In this document: piece after piece, positions 40,617 through 50,002 of the stretch | Position numbering within the stretch: position 1 is the stretch's first letter | Layout of the letters: the number at the start of each line of letters is the position of its first letter | Assembly (NCBI GenBank): GCA_017536625.1 | Contig: JAFXGY010000018.1 | Coordinates: 62,001 to 126,000 of the forward strand | Direction of reading: 5' to 3' | DNA: 64,000 bases | Source of the DNA: Oscillospiraceae bacterium | GTDB lineage: Bacteria > Bacillota > Clostridia > Oscillospirales > Ruminococcaceae | Notes under the pieces: model-generated | Seen by the model: only the letters and a program-made list of their open reading frames with translations | Told to the model about the DNA's origin: nothing | Databases searched by the model: none | Program-made: the position numbers and the translations under genes

Positions 40617-41109
40617 AAATCGCGGCGGAAACATCCGCCAGAAGCGCGGCAGGAACTGTGTTCCTGCCGTTTTTTATTCCGATTGCGCCGTAATAAACCG
40701 CAACGGTATAAAAAGTCGTTTCGCTTCCGCCCATGAGCACCGAAGCCACCCTTGCGGAAAAAGAATCCGGCGGCAGATTTTTGCAGAGTTCTTCATAAAA
40801 TCCAAGAGCGCCGGAACCGGAAAAAGGACGCAAAAATGCCAGAGGAAGAACTTCTTCCGGGAAGCCGATTTTATCCGAAAACGGCTTTATAAAGCCGATT
40901 ATTGCTTCAAGCATTCCGCTTTCCCTCATCATTCCCACTCCGGTCATAAGAAAGCACAGCGCCGGAAGCACCGCCGCTGCGCTTCGAAGTCCTTCCTTCG
41001 CGCCTTCGGTAAAAACAGAAAAAACATCCGTCTTTTTCATCACCCCATAACCGATGATGAAAGCCACCGCCGCCGGAAGAATCAAATCCGTGCTCAAAAG
41101 CGTGCTCAT
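40582..41109 (-). CDS. spmB: Spore maturation protein B
   Basis: 175 residues; the ATG at 41109 overlaps the stop of spmA (ATGA). Membrane protein of the Gate / nucleoside-recognition family, needed with SpmA for proper dehydration of the spore core. Typical segments: KTDVFSVFTEGAKEGLRSA, LPALCFLMTGVGMMRESGML, RPFSGSGALG and MGGSETTFYTVAVYYG. It supports endospore formation by this organism. The 3' end overlaps the convergent membrane-protein gene. Confidence 0.93.
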   Translation of the reverse strand: MSTLLSTDLILPAAVAFIIGYGVMKKTDVFSVFTEGAKEGLRSAAAVLPALCFLMTGVGMMRESGMLEAIIGFIKPFSDKIGFPEEVLPLAFLRPFSGSGALGFYEELCKNLPPDSFSARVASVLMGGSETTFYTVAVYYGAIGIKNGRNTVPAALLADVSAAIFSVLAVNLFLR

Positions 41110-41687
41110 TTTTCTTCCCCTTTCGGAAAGGTGATTTTTGCCGCAAAAATTCCAAGCAGAAGCGAGCACGCGCTTACGAACCAGACCGCCGGAAGAATAT
41201 CAAGCGGTTCCTTCGAACCCGCTTCTGACCGGAGAAACGCAACGGTGGTGGGCAAAAGCTGGAGAGAGGCGGTGTTCATCACAACAAAGCAGACCATTTC
41301 CTTCGTTGCGCTTTTCCCGAATCCGGAAATTTTGTGCAGCTCCTTCATGGCTGAAATTCCAAAGGGGGTTGCCGCGTTCCCAAGCCCGAGCATATTTGCC
41401 GCAACATTCATCGAAATTGCACCGAGGGCTGCTTTTTCGTTCCTCAGCGCAGGAAAAACAAGCGAAAGCAAAGGCTTCAGCAAAAAACAAAGTTTTTCAA
41501 CAAGGCCGCTTTTTTTCGCAACTTCCATAAGCCCGCTCCAGAAGCAAAGGGAACCCAGAAGCCGAAGCGAAAGTTCCGCCGCGTGGCCGGATTCTTCCAG
41601 AACAGCCGAAGAAACTCCGGACATATTCCCGGAAAGCAAACCGAAAATTATTGAAAGCACCGCCGCCGCAAGAAAGAATATTCCCAA
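41106..41687 (-). CDS. spmA: Spore maturation protein A
   Basis: 193 residues from a TTG at 41687 preceded by GGAAAGGGG; this matches the usual length of about 195, whereas the first TTG at 41759 would add a charged, non-homologous extension. Membrane protein of the Gate family; signature SMNVAANMLGLGNAATPFGISAM and LNTAS-like NTASLQLLPTTVAFLR. It works with SpmB in spore core dehydration. Confidence 0.92.
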   Translation of the reverse strand: MGIFFLAAAVLSIIFGLLSGNMSGVSSAVLEESGHAAELSLRLLGSLCFWSGLMEVAKKSGLVEKLCFLLKPLLSLVFPALRNEKAALGAISMNVAANMLGLGNAATPFGISAMKELHKISGFGKSATKEMVCFVVMNTASLQLLPTTVAFLRSEAGSKEPLDILPAVWFVSACSLLLGIFAAKITFPKGEEK

Positions 41688-41752
41688 TTTATAATTCCCC
41701 TTTCCGTTTCTTAATTTTTTATTAAATTTTATGTGAAAGTCACCAAATATCC

Positions 41753-41781
41753 TTGACAAAAAAAGGAAATTACTGTATATT
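41753..41781 (+). promoter_or_regulatory. Promoter of the AbrB-like regulator
   Basis: TTGACA (41753-41758), a 17-nt spacer and TATATT (41776-41781). Confidence 0.85.
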
Positions 41782-41819
41782 TAAGTTGCAAAATGTAAAT
41801 ATTTGGGAGGAATGCCTTT

Positions 41820-42059
41820 ATGAAATCAACCGGTATAGTCCGAAAAGTCGATGAACTTGGAAGAATCGTCCTTCCCATTGAGCTTCGCAGGACGCTTAAT
41901 ATCGAAGAAAAAGACGCCCTTGAAATCTATGTTGATGAGAACACCATTATGCTCAAAAAATACGAACCCGCCTGCATCTTCTGCGGAAGCGCCGACGGAG
42001 TTATCGATTTTAAGGGCAAAAACATTTGTGAACACTGCATCAAAGAAATTTCCAAATAA
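41820..42059 (+). CDS. AbrB-family regulator with C-terminal zinc-ribbon-like tail
   Basis: 79 residues. Residues 1-47 are an AbrB/SpoVT SpoVT-AbrB swapped-hairpin DNA-binding domain (STGIVRKVDELGRIVLPIEL, LEIYVDENTIMLKKY). Residues 50-75 hold two CxxC pairs, C52/C55 and C70/C73 (CIFCGS, ICEHC), which probably bind zinc. It follows GGGAGG and has its own promoter and terminator. AbrB-like proteins control growth-phase and sporulation genes; being divergent from spmAB is suggestive only. Confidence 0.92.
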   Translation: MKSTGIVRKVDELGRIVLPIELRRTLNIEEKDALEIYVDENTIMLKKYEPACIFCGSADGVIDFKGKNICEHCIKEISK

Positions 42060-42069
42060 AAAAGCAAAA

Positions 42070-42109
42070 TAAAAATCCCTTTCCGGAAAACGGAAAGGGA
42101 TTTTTTTGT
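42070..42109. terminator. Bidirectional terminator between abrB-like and clpE-like genes
   Basis: AAAAATCCCTTTCCG, a short loop and CGGAAAGGGATTTTTTT. A and T runs on both sides suit both convergent genes. Confidence 0.9.
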
Positions 42110-42121
42110 TTGTATCTTATA

Positions 42122-44425
42122 TTATTCTGAAAGTTCCGGTGTTTTGAAGGATTCTTTTACCGTAATATTTTCGCCTTCGGCAGAAACGGCGATTCCTTCA
42201 AGCTTTTTATCCGCGTTATCAACAATAAGTTCGCAGACTTTGTCTTCAACTTCCTTGCGGATCACCCTTACAAGATCCCTGGCGCCGCCTTTTTTGCCGT
42301 GGGATTTTTTCGCGATGGCTTTGAGCGAAGCTTCGTCATAGGAAAGGCTTATGCCTTTTTCCATAAGGGGCTGGCGGAGTTCATCAAGGCGAAGCGCGGC
42401 GATTTTTTCGTAATCTTCCACTGTAAGTTCGTGGAAAACCACAATTTCGTCAACCCTTCCGATGAATTCCGGACGGAGGAACTGAGAAAGAGCCTTATAA
42501 ACCTTATCCGTTTCAAGGGAATAGGAATCTCTTCCGAAGCCAAGGGCTTTTTCCTTGTTTTCGCTTCCGGCGTTGGAAGTCATTACAATAACCGTATTGG
42601 CGAAGGAAACGGTTCTTCCGTGGGCATCGGCGATTTTTCCTTCGTCAAGAATCTGGAGAAGGATGTTCATAACGTCCGGATGAGCCTTTTCGATTTCGTC
42701 GAAAAGGATTACGGAATAGGGCTTTCTGCGCACTTTTTCGGTAAGCTGGCCGGCTTCGTCATATCCTACGTAACCGGGAGGCGAACCTACTATTCTTGAA
42801 ACGGCGTGTTTTTCCATAAATTCGGACATATCAAGGCGGATGAGAGGATCTTCCGTCTGGAACATTTCGTTCGCAAGAACTTTCACAAGTTCGGTTTTTC
42901 CAACTCCGGTGGGGCCAACGAAGATGAAGGAAGCGGGTCTTCTTCTGGCAGAAATCTGTACCCTTGAACGCTTCACCGCCGCGGCAACAAGCCTGCAGGC
43001 TTCGTCCTGGCCGATGACGTGCTGTTTAAGGGTTGCTTCCAGTTCCCCAAGCTTCCTAAGGTCGCTTTCCTGCACTTTGCTTGCGGGAATTCCGGTCCAG
43101 AGTTCAATTACCGTCGCAAGGTCCTTCGGCGCAACTTCCGCCGCAAGAGCTTTTGGTTCAAGGCGGTTGTGGTGGATTTCAAGCTGGAGGGCTTCTGCCT
43201 TTGCGGTGGCAAGGGCTTCATAATCTATGGTTTCTTCCTGCTGAAGGGCTTCGATTTTTTCCTGCATTGCCCGAAGTTTCTGTCCGCTGATTTCATATTC
43301 CGCAAGGTCCTTGTTCGCAAGGGCGGCGCAGGAACAGGCTTCATCAAGAAGGTCGATGGCTTTATCCGGAAGGAAGCGGTCGGTTATATATCTTTCCGAA
43401 AGGCGCACGCAGCTTTCGATAAGTTCTTCGCTTATTTTGACGTGATGGAATTTTTCATAGTTCGGGGCAATTCCTTTAAGAATTTCAATGCTGTCCTTCA
43501 TGGAAGGTTCTTCCACAGTCACGGGCTGGAATCTGCGTTCGAGAGCCGCATCCTTTTCGATATGCTTGCGGTATTCGTTAAAGGTGGTGGCACCGACAAC
43601 CTGGAGTTCGCCCCTTGAAAGCGCGGGTTTAAGGATATTGGCGGCGTTCATGCTTCCTTCGGCGTCGCCGGTTCCCACAAGGTTATGGATTTCATCAATG
43701 AAAAGAATGATGTTTCCTTCGCGCTTTACCTCATCAACAAGGCCTTTTACCCTGCTTTCAAACTGTCCGCGGAACTGGGTTCCGGCAACGAGAGCGGTGA
43801 GGTCGAGCCTCCAGATTTCTTTCCCTGCAAGTTTTGCGGGAACTTCGTTTGCAGCGATTTTTTGGGCAATTCCTTCCGCAATGGCGGTTTTGCCAACCCC
43901 GGGTTCGCCGATAAGGCAGGGGTTATTCTTTGTGCGGCGGTTAAGGATCTGGATAACTCTTCCGATTTCTCTGTCGCGTCCGATGATGGGATCGAAGCCG
44001 CCTTTTCTTGCCCTTTCGGTAAGGTCTTCGCAATAAAGGCTGAGGAATTTTTTCTCCTCCGGCTGTTTTCCCTTTTTCTGTGTTTTTTTATTGTTTTTGG
44101 GTGCTTCGGCGGAAGTTCCTTCCGCAGGAGCTTCCCCGGGAACAATTCCGTCGCCGAAAATGCTGTTGAGGAAGGGGAAGGCCTGGGCTCCGCCCATTTC
44201 GAAGTTCGGGTCATCTTCGCCCATGGCCATCATCTGTTCGCTGATGGCATCCAGCTCATCGCCGGAAATTCCCATTTTATTCATAAGGTCTTCGACGGGT
44301 TTTATTCCAAGTTCCTTTGCGCACTGAAGGCAAAGTCCTTCGTTAAAGGTTTTATCGCCCTCCATGCGGGTGACGAAAACCACCGCCATTCTTTTTTTGC
44401 ATCTTGAACAAAGCATACTGTTCAT
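42122..44425 (-). CDS. ClpE-like AAA+ unfoldase with N-terminal zinc finger
   Basis: 767 residues from the ATG at 44425 (GGAGG 7 nt upstream). HSP100 ATPase that unfolds proteins for the ClpP protease. Instead of the ClpC N-domain it starts with a zinc finger (C6, C9, C32, C35), as in ClpE. There follow a flexible linker rich in Ala/Lys, AAA1 with GEPGVGKTA and LFIDEIHNL, a short coiled-coil middle region around RAMQEKIEALQQEE, and AAA2 with GPTGVGKTE and ILFDEIEKAH. The C-terminal D2 region ends in a Glu-rich tail. No CtsR box was recognised upstream. Confidence 0.9.
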   Translation of the reverse strand: MNSMLCSRCKKRMAVVFVTRMEGDKTFNEGLCLQCAKELGIKPVEDLMNKMGISGDELDAISEQMMAMGEDDPNFEMGGAQAFPFLNSIFGDGIVPGEAPAEGTSAEAPKNNKKTQKKGKQPEEKKFLSLYCEDLTERARKGGFDPIIGRDREIGRVIQILNRRTKNNPCLIGEPGVGKTAIAEGIAQKIAANEVPAKLAGKEIWRLDLTALVAGTQFRGQFESRVKGLVDEVKREGNIILFIDEIHNLVGTGDAEGSMNAANILKPALSRGELQVVGATTFNEYRKHIEKDAALERRFQPVTVEEPSMKDSIEILKGIAPNYEKFHHVKISEELIESCVRLSERYITDRFLPDKAIDLLDEACSCAALANKDLAEYEISGQKLRAMQEKIEALQQEETIDYEALATAKAEALQLEIHHNRLEPKALAAEVAPKDLATVIELWTGIPASKVQESDLRKLGELEATLKQHVIGQDEACRLVAAAVKRSRVQISARRRPASFIFVGPTGVGKTELVKVLANEMFQTEDPLIRLDMSEFMEKHAVSRIVGSPPGYVGYDEAGQLTEKVRRKPYSVILFDEIEKAHPDVMNILLQILDEGKIADAHGRTVSFANTVIVMTSNAGSENKEKALGFGRDSYSLETDKVYKALSQFLRPEFIGRVDEIVVFHELTVEDYEKIAALRLDELRQPLMEKGISLSYDEASLKAIAKKSHGKKGGARDLVRVIRKEVEDKVCELIVDNADKKLEGIAVSAEGENITVKESFKTPELSE

Positions 44426-44465
44426 CAAAAATCCTCCGTAGGGAAATCATATATGTTTTCCGAAG

Positions 44466-44494
44466 AACCTTTTTATGTTGGTCTTCGGTTTTTA
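44466..44494. other. Hairpin between cvpA-like and clpE-like genes
   Basis: CCGAAGAACC...GGTCTTCGG stem. The T run (TTTTTATCG) is on the plus strand, where no gene needs terminating, so its role is unclear. It may be an mRNA-stabilising hairpin of the minus-strand operon. Confidence 0.4.
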
Positions 44495-44497
44495 TCG

Positions 44498-45226
44498 TTA
44501 AAAAATATTTATACGGCTCAGTACTGAAAGAGTATCGCCTTCAAAGGCAAAATATATCCATCTGAAAAGAAAAGTTTCTGAAATAATTTCTTCGGAAAAA
44601 TATTCCGGAAAGATGTTCGCAGAAATAACAAACCTTAAAACCGCCGCGGCAATGAAAAGTTCCAAAGCGCCGTTGAGGATTCCGAAAACACCGCCGAAGA
44701 AGCTGTTTATTCCGCCGATTACCGGCACTTCGTTCACGATTTTCGAACCCTTTGCGATGAAGGAAACCACCGCGCCGAGAATTATCAGCGAAAAGGCAAA
44801 AATCACCGTTTCGAGTATGGGTTCCATCATGGGCTTGATGACGCTTTCCGCCACGTTTTCCGCAATGGCGGAATAATCCGGCCCGACGGATTCCAGAAGG
44901 CTTTCGGCGGCTTCGCTGAAATCAAAAAGAAGATAGGATATTGCGGGAAGGCTTTCGATTGCGGAGGTAAGCCCGTTCACAACGCTTTGGGCATCCACCG
45001 CTCCTTCAAGAGAAGCTTCCATGCTTGAAACAAGTGCGGGTTCCACCGCGAATGAATATATAAGCGCCGCGCAGATTCTGCTTATTACGAGGGAAGCGAT
45101 TATCGCGCAGATATATCCGACGCTCTGGACTGCCGTTTTTGCAAAACCGTCCTTTTTTCCGCGTAAAATGCAGGTTATAACTATTGCTGCGGCGAGAAAA
45201 TCATATATAAGGGATATAAAATTCAA
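44498..45226 (-). CDS. CvpA family membrane protein
   Basis: 242 residues from a TTG at 45226 with AAGGAGG upstream (spacing somewhat long, 13 nt). N-terminal helices FLAAAIVITCILRGKKDGFAK and VGYICAIIASLVISRI match the CvpA start pattern (xxDxxxxxxxxxxGxxxGF). Two more helices lie at IFAFSLIILGAVVSFIAK and INSFFGGVFGILNGALELFIAAAVL, with the family's GGxxG turn between. The middle insert (about 65-125) is longer than in classical CvpA. The role of CvpA proteins in Gram-positives is not settled. Confidence 0.82.
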   Translation of the reverse strand: MNFISLIYDFLAAAIVITCILRGKKDGFAKTAVQSVGYICAIIASLVISRICAALIYSFAVEPALVSSMEASLEGAVDAQSVVNGLTSAIESLPAISYLLFDFSEAAESLLESVGPDYSAIAENVAESVIKPMMEPILETVIFAFSLIILGAVVSFIAKGSKIVNEVPVIGGINSFFGGVFGILNGALELFIAAAVLRFVISANIFPEYFSEEIISETFLFRWIYFAFEGDTLSVLSRINIF

Positions 45227-45277
45227 TTACGGAAAAAAGCCTCCTTTCGTTTTTTGGGTCAATCCGGAAAAGACTTT

Positions 45278-46450
45278 TTATTCTTCGATTTTACAGAACT
45301 GATCCCTTGTTATGGCAAAAAGGGATTCCTTCCCGAGCTCCACAAGGATTGCATCCTGTTCGGAAGAAAGCACCGCGGTTTTTTCGCCGCTGTTATCAAA
45401 AACGTTTGCAACGCCGGAACAATAAATTGCCGTGTTGTTTTCGCTTCCGTCACAGCAGATATATTTTCCGCTGACGGAAGCTTTTTTCGCTTCGGAAAAA
45501 TCCTTCCCGAGGAAGACCGCTTCCGCGGTTCTGGCTTCGGTGAAGCGGTCGAAAATTATAACAGCGCCGTCCTTGCCGGTAAGGTTTATGCTTGCGGCGG
45601 GGACGGAATCATATTCGTATCTTCCGAGGATATGCCCTTCCCTGTCGAGAAGCGATGCAAGGTTATCGCAGATAAGTTTTACGTCGCCCTTGGTATCAAA
45701 TTCAATATTGAGCACCGCGGAACCTTTGAATTCCTTTTTGCCGAGTTCGAGAGCGGCTTCGGTGGTGAAAAGATGGACCGTGGTTACGATTTCGCCGGAT
45801 TCATTGGCGGAAAGCGCCGCTGCGGCAACGGTTTTGCTTCCTTTGTGGGAAGCTGCCGCAACGACATATTCATCGGAAGAGGACCAGCTGAAAATTTCGC
45901 TGTAATCCTCATCAAAAACATGGAGCTTCGAAGCGTATCTCTGGGCGGAAGTTACGACGGAAAGCCAGCCTTCCTCCGAAATATCCGCGGATATGATTTT
46001 ATATTCAAATTCCTTTTCAAAAAGAATTTTATCCCTCATTCTTACAACAAGCTTGTTTCCGCCCTGGTCATAAATAAGGAATCTTCTTCCGGCGGCTTCG
46101 ACTATCGGGTTTGCAAAGCCGTGCTGCTGGGAAAGAAGCTGTTTTCCGTTTTCGGCATAAAGGTAATAAACCGCATCGGTCATGATTCCGATATGTTCGC
46201 CCACCGTGAAGGTTTCGAGAACCGTTGTTCCGGACATATCCACCGGAAGTCCTGCCGTTCCGGAAGAGGAAGAGGCGATTCTGTCGCCAATGATTCCGGC
46301 GATATCTTCTTTTATGAAGAAATGTATTCCGACGCAGAGGACGGTAAGAATTATTACCGCGCCGATAAATTTTCTTTTGCGCTGGGCGGCGAATTTTTTG
46401 CGGCGTTTTTTTCGCGCAATTTCAAATTCATTCTGTTCTTTTTTTGCCAA
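45278..46450 (-). CDS. DUF5711-like membrane-anchored beta-propeller-type protein
   Basis: 390 residues from a TTG at 46450, preceded by a GGGGGG ribosome site; no in-frame ATG is available nearby. A very basic N-terminus (ARKKRRKKFAAQRKRKF) precedes one membrane helix (about 28-45). The rest lies outside the membrane and consists of repeated beta-hairpin units of about 40 residues (for example TVLETFTVGEHIGIMTDAVYYLY, NKLVVRMRDKILFEKEFEYKI), suggesting a propeller. It matches what is annotated as DUF5711 in Clostridia; function unknown. It lies between the ECF component and CvpA in a minus-strand run. Confidence 0.75.
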   Translation of the reverse strand: MAKKEQNEFEIARKKRRKKFAAQRKRKFIGAVIILTVLCVGIHFFIKEDIAGIIGDRIASSSSGTAGLPVDMSGTTVLETFTVGEHIGIMTDAVYYLYAENGKQLLSQQHGFANPIVEAAGRRFLIYDQGGNKLVVRMRDKILFEKEFEYKIISADISEEGWLSVVTSAQRYASKLHVFDEDYSEIFSWSSSDEYVVAAASHKGSKTVAAAALSANESGEIVTTVHLFTTEAALELGKKEFKGSAVLNIEFDTKGDVKLICDNLASLLDREGHILGRYEYDSVPAASINLTGKDGAVIIFDRFTEARTAEAVFLGKDFSEAKKASVSGKYICCDGSENNTAIYCSGVANVFDNSGEKTAVLSSEQDAILVELGKESLFAITRDQFCKIEE

Positions 46451-46468
46451 ATTCCATGCCCCCCTTTT

Positions 46469-47098
46469 TTATCGGTTTTCCTTCTTCATATATTTGAAAA
46501 GCGCCGTGCAGACAGCGCCGCAGATTACCGCGGAAACAATTGCTTCGGTAATCCCCGCACCGGTTATGGTTGCGGAAACCGCCGTCATCAGGGTGTTATA
46601 AGCAATATCCTTCGCGGCGGAATAACTTTCGCCGAAGAAAAGATAGATTCCACCCATAACAAGAACAGTATTCGTGAGCGAACCGCAGAAACCCGCAGCG
46701 GCAGAAGCAATGGTTTTATTGAGCTTCATTTTCGAAAGCAGGGAAAAAACTCCCGCGGCGCAGATTCCTATCATCACCCTTGGCAAAAGGCTTATAATTA
46801 TCGCCCAAAAGCTTCCGCTTTCTTCGCCGAAAACGGGAACAAACGGAGAAAAAACAAAGGAAGTAACATTCGGCTGAAGGGTGTTTTTAATAAGGCTTGT
46901 CAGCCCGAAAACCCCACCGAGGAACGCGCCTTTTTTCCAGCCGAAAAGAACCGCGCCGATGATTACCGGCATCTGTATGGTGGTTGCGTTTATTGCTCCC
47001 AGGGGAATATATCCAAGCGGAGTTACCGAAAGCAATATTATAAGCGCGATGAAAAGCGCTGTTTTTACCATATCGGAGGTCTTTTTGCTTTTTATCAT
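46469..47098 (-). CDS. ECF transporter S component (pantothenate/vitamin type)
   Basis: 209 residues from the ATG at 47098 (AAGGA upstream). Substrate-binding membrane subunit of an energy-coupling factor vitamin importer, with six helices. The N-terminal helix ALFIALIILLSVTPLGYIPLGAINATTIQMPVII carries the ECF-type AxxAALxxxL-like helix and the PLG(A/S)IN(A)TxxHxP-like segment found in PanT-type proteins; here the usual His is Gln. The energy module (EcfAA'T) is not in the window and would be shared. Confidence 0.8.
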   Translation of the reverse strand: MIKSKKTSDMVKTALFIALIILLSVTPLGYIPLGAINATTIQMPVIIGAVLFGWKKGAFLGGVFGLTSLIKNTLQPNVTSFVFSPFVPVFGEESGSFWAIIISLLPRVMIGICAAGVFSLLSKMKLNKTIASAAAGFCGSLTNTVLVMGGIYLFFGESYSAAKDIAYNTLMTAVSATITGAGITEAIVSAVICGAVCTALFKYMKKENR

Positions 47099-47138
47099 TG
47101 TTTTTCCTTCTTTTTTCAAAAAGATGATTAATTATATA

Positions 47139-47167
47139 ATTATACTACTATAAAAGCTTTATGGCAA
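47139..47167 (-). promoter_or_regulatory. Promoter of the ECF S-component operon
   Basis: On the minus strand TTGCCA (47167-47162), a 17-nt spacer and TATAAT (47144-47139). Confidence 0.85.
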
Positions 47168-47227
47168 GTTTTGGGGTTTTTTATTGTTTGGTTTTTGTGC
47201 CTGCGCAAAAACTGCGGATAAATCAAT

Positions 47228-49255
47228 TCAAATGGCCGCTTCTTCAAGGAGTTTTCTTATATTTTTCGCAAGGGCGGCGTTTTCCGCTTTTTCAAGTTTC
47301 GGGTCATCGGAAAGAATTTCCGCCGCGGCTTTTTTTGCCGTTTCAAGAAGGGAAATATCCGTCATCATATCCGCCATTTTAAGCATCGGAAGTCCGCTTT
47401 GGCGGTAACCGAAGAAATCCCCCGGTCCCCGGAGCTTGAGATCCTCCTCCGCTACCTTGAAGCCGTCGGTGGTTTTTGCAATAACTTCAAGCCTTCTTTT
47501 CGTTTCCGGATTCTTCTTTCCGGAAATTAAGATGCAATAGCTTTGTTCTTTTCCTCTTCCTACCCTTCCCCGAAGCTGATGAAGCTGGGAAAGACCGAAT
47601 CTTTCGGCATTTTCTATCACCATGCAGACCGCATTGGGGACATCGACGCCCACTTCGATTACGGTGGTGGAAACAAGCACCTGGAGCCTGTTTTCCGCAA
47701 AGGCCTGCATGACTCTTTCCTTTTCCGCGGGCTTCATTTTTCCGTGGAGAAGTCCCACGTTGCAGTCGCAAAGTTCCTGCCCCGCAATCTGTTCCGCAAG
47801 ATCCGCCGCCGCTTCCAGCGGAAGAGAATCTTCGTTTCTTTCGATAAGCGGGCAGACGATATAGCTTTGTTTGCCTTCCTTCGCAAAGTTGCGCACAAAA
47901 TTAAGCGCCCTTTGAGAAAGTTCCGGTTCCACAAGATAGGTTTTTACCGGAATGCGGTTTTTCGGCATTTCATCAAGGATGGAAATATCAAGGTCGCCAT
48001 AGAGAACGAAGGCAAGAGTTCTCGGAATCGGCGTTGCGGACATTACTATTGTATGGGGGGCTTTGCCTTTTTTGCCAAGGGCCATTCGCTGGCGAACACC
48101 GAAGCGGTGCTGTTCATCGGTGATGATAAGCCCGAGGTTCCAAAATTCCACGTCCTCCTGAATAAGCGCGTGGGTTCCGGTCACAATGGTGATTTCGCCG
48201 GATTTTATCGCCTCTTTCACGGCGTTTTTTTCGGAAGCCTTCATGGAACCGGTGAGGATTCCGACCTTTATTCCGAAAGGCGCAAACATTTTTTCAAGAG
48301 TCGCTTTATGCTGGGAAGCAAGAACTTCCGTCGGTGCCATCATGGCGCTTTGAAAGCCGTTTTTTGCCGCAAAATACATGCAGGCGGCGGCAATGGCGGT
48401 TTTTCCGCTTCCCACATCGCCCTGGATAAGCCGGCTCATGGGAACGCTTGAGCACATATCTTTTTTGCATTCGGCGATGACTCTTTTTTGAGCACCGGTC
48501 AGTTCAAAACCGAGCGATTCTTCAAATTTTTCGGTGCTCAGGTTCAAAAAGGCATTTCCCTCCGCAAGTCTTTCTCTTCCCTTCGTAAGGCTCATTCCAA
48601 GGGTGAAAGCAAGGAATTCTTCGAAAATAAGGCGTTTTTTTGCCCTTTCAAGCTCATTTGAGCACGAAGGAAAGTGGATTCCGCGGATTGCTTCTTCTTT
48701 TGAGCACAGGTCATATTTTTTGAGCACGGAACCACAGAGGGTTTCCCGGATAAAGCTTCCGCAATTTTTGATAGCCTCTTTCATCTGTGCGGAAACCATC
48801 TTTGAAGAAAGCCCTTCCGTAAGCGGATATTGGGGCAAAAATCCCCTTTCTTCCGTGGAAATCACCGTCGGGGAATTCATTTCTCCGCCGGTAAAGCGTC
48901 TTGAAAAATCGCCGTAAAAGATATATTCCTTCCCGATTTCAAGGGCATCGACGGTATATTTCGCGTTCCAGAAGGTTATAAGGATATCACTTTCCATATC
49001 CGTTGCACGGACTTTTGTTACGGTAAGTCCTCTTCTTATGGGGCGGGTGGCGCTTTTTTGTGTAACCACCGCTTTAATTGCGCAGGGGTGTTCATCGGAA
49101 GCTTCTTTTATCGAAAGGCTTCCCGTAAGGTCAAGATATCCTCTCGGGTAATGTTCAAGCAGTTCGCCGATATTGTTTATCCCGAGCTTTTGATAAAGCT
49201 TTGCGCGTTTTTCGCCGACCCCTTTAAGTACGGTAAGCGGAGATTCCAGATTCAT
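47228..49255 (-). CDS. recG: ATP-dependent DNA helicase RecG
   Basis: 675 residues, full length. A branch-migration helicase acting on stalled forks and recombination intermediates. N-terminal wedge domain (residues 1-200; LTVLKGVGEKRAKLYQKLG, then the OB fold), helicase motifs QGDVGSGKTA (I), DEQHRFGVRQR (II), VMSATPIPRTLA (III), then VLVSTTVIEVGVDVPNA (V), QLRGRVGRG (VI), and the C-terminal TRG-like GDFFGYRQSG. AGGAGG precedes the ATG. It is the only gene of its transcription unit that is visible. Confidence 0.98.
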   Translation of the reverse strand: MNLESPLTVLKGVGEKRAKLYQKLGINNIGELLEHYPRGYLDLTGSLSIKEASDEHPCAIKAVVTQKSATRPIRRGLTVTKVRATDMESDILITFWNAKYTVDALEIGKEYIFYGDFSRRFTGGEMNSPTVISTEERGFLPQYPLTEGLSSKMVSAQMKEAIKNCGSFIRETLCGSVLKKYDLCSKEEAIRGIHFPSCSNELERAKKRLIFEEFLAFTLGMSLTKGRERLAEGNAFLNLSTEKFEESLGFELTGAQKRVIAECKKDMCSSVPMSRLIQGDVGSGKTAIAAACMYFAAKNGFQSAMMAPTEVLASQHKATLEKMFAPFGIKVGILTGSMKASEKNAVKEAIKSGEITIVTGTHALIQEDVEFWNLGLIITDEQHRFGVRQRMALGKKGKAPHTIVMSATPIPRTLAFVLYGDLDISILDEMPKNRIPVKTYLVEPELSQRALNFVRNFAKEGKQSYIVCPLIERNEDSLPLEAAADLAEQIAGQELCDCNVGLLHGKMKPAEKERVMQAFAENRLQVLVSTTVIEVGVDVPNAVCMVIENAERFGLSQLHQLRGRVGRGKEQSYCILISGKKNPETKRRLEVIAKTTDGFKVAEEDLKLRGPGDFFGYRQSGLPMLKMADMMTDISLLETAKKAAAEILSDDPKLEKAENAALAKNIRKLLEEAAI

Positions 49256-49441
49256 AAAAAAAGCCTCCTTCCTTCCAAAAATCCTATTTTCCCATTATAT
49301 TTTAATCTTACATCATATTCAGAAAAAAACAAGGGTGATTTTGTAAACAAAATTTTGAAAAAGATGTAATATTGATTCAGAAATTCTGTCATTAAAGATG
49401 AAAGGCCTTTTTTGATTATTACGAAAGGAGGTTTGATTTTT

Positions 49442-50002
49442 TTGAACGATGAGGAAATAATCGCTCTTTATTTTGAGCGAAACGAAGACGCCATAGACGA
49501 AACGGCAAAAAAATACGGCGCATATTGCCGCGCCGTTGCCGAAAATATATTGCATGATTCCGAAGATTCGGATGAAATTCTCAATTCTTCCTGGCTTTTT
49601 GCATGGAATTCCATTCCGCCGAACAGCCCGAAGAATCTAAGAATTTATCTTGCAAAAATAACCCGCAGCCTTTCCATAAACCGGCTTCAGGAAAAAAACG
49701 CCGCAAAACGCGGCGGAAAAGAAATTCCGGCGCCCTTTGATGAACTTTCGGAATGTCTTCCTTCCGGGGAAAACATCGAGGAAAATTTCATCGGGAATGA
49801 GCTTTCCGAAAGCATAAACCGCTTTATCGAAAAACTTCCGGAAAAGGAGAGAAATATTTTTATCAGAAGATACTTCTTTTGCGAAAGCCTTTGCGAAATC
49901 GGCGAAAAATTTAAAATTTCCCAAAACGGGGCGGCGGTAATTCTTTGGCGAACCAGAAAAAAACTTAAAAACCACCTTAAAAAGGAGGATTGGACTTTAT
50001 GA
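49442..50002 (+). CDS. RNA polymerase sigma factor, ECF-like (sigma-70 family)
   Basis: 186 residues from a TTG at 49442, 10 nt after AAAGGAGG. Region 2 (NDEEIIALYFERNEDAIDET, then DSDEILNSSWLFAWNSIPP) and region 4 (RFIEKLPEKERNIFIRRYFF, EIGEKFKISQNGAAVILWRTRKKL) are clear; no region 1 or 3 is seen. It recruits RNA polymerase to a small regulon, probably envelope-related. The stop overlaps the start of the next gene (ATGA), which encodes a membrane protein likely to act as its anti-sigma factor. Confidence 0.92.
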   Translation: MNDEEIIALYFERNEDAIDETAKKYGAYCRAVAENILHDSEDSDEILNSSWLFAWNSIPPNSPKNLRIYLAKITRSLSINRLQEKNAAKRGGKEIPAPFDELSECLPSGENIEENFIGNELSESINRFIEKLPEKERNIFIRRYFFCESLCEIGEKFKISQNGAAVILWRTRKKLKNHLKKEDWTL

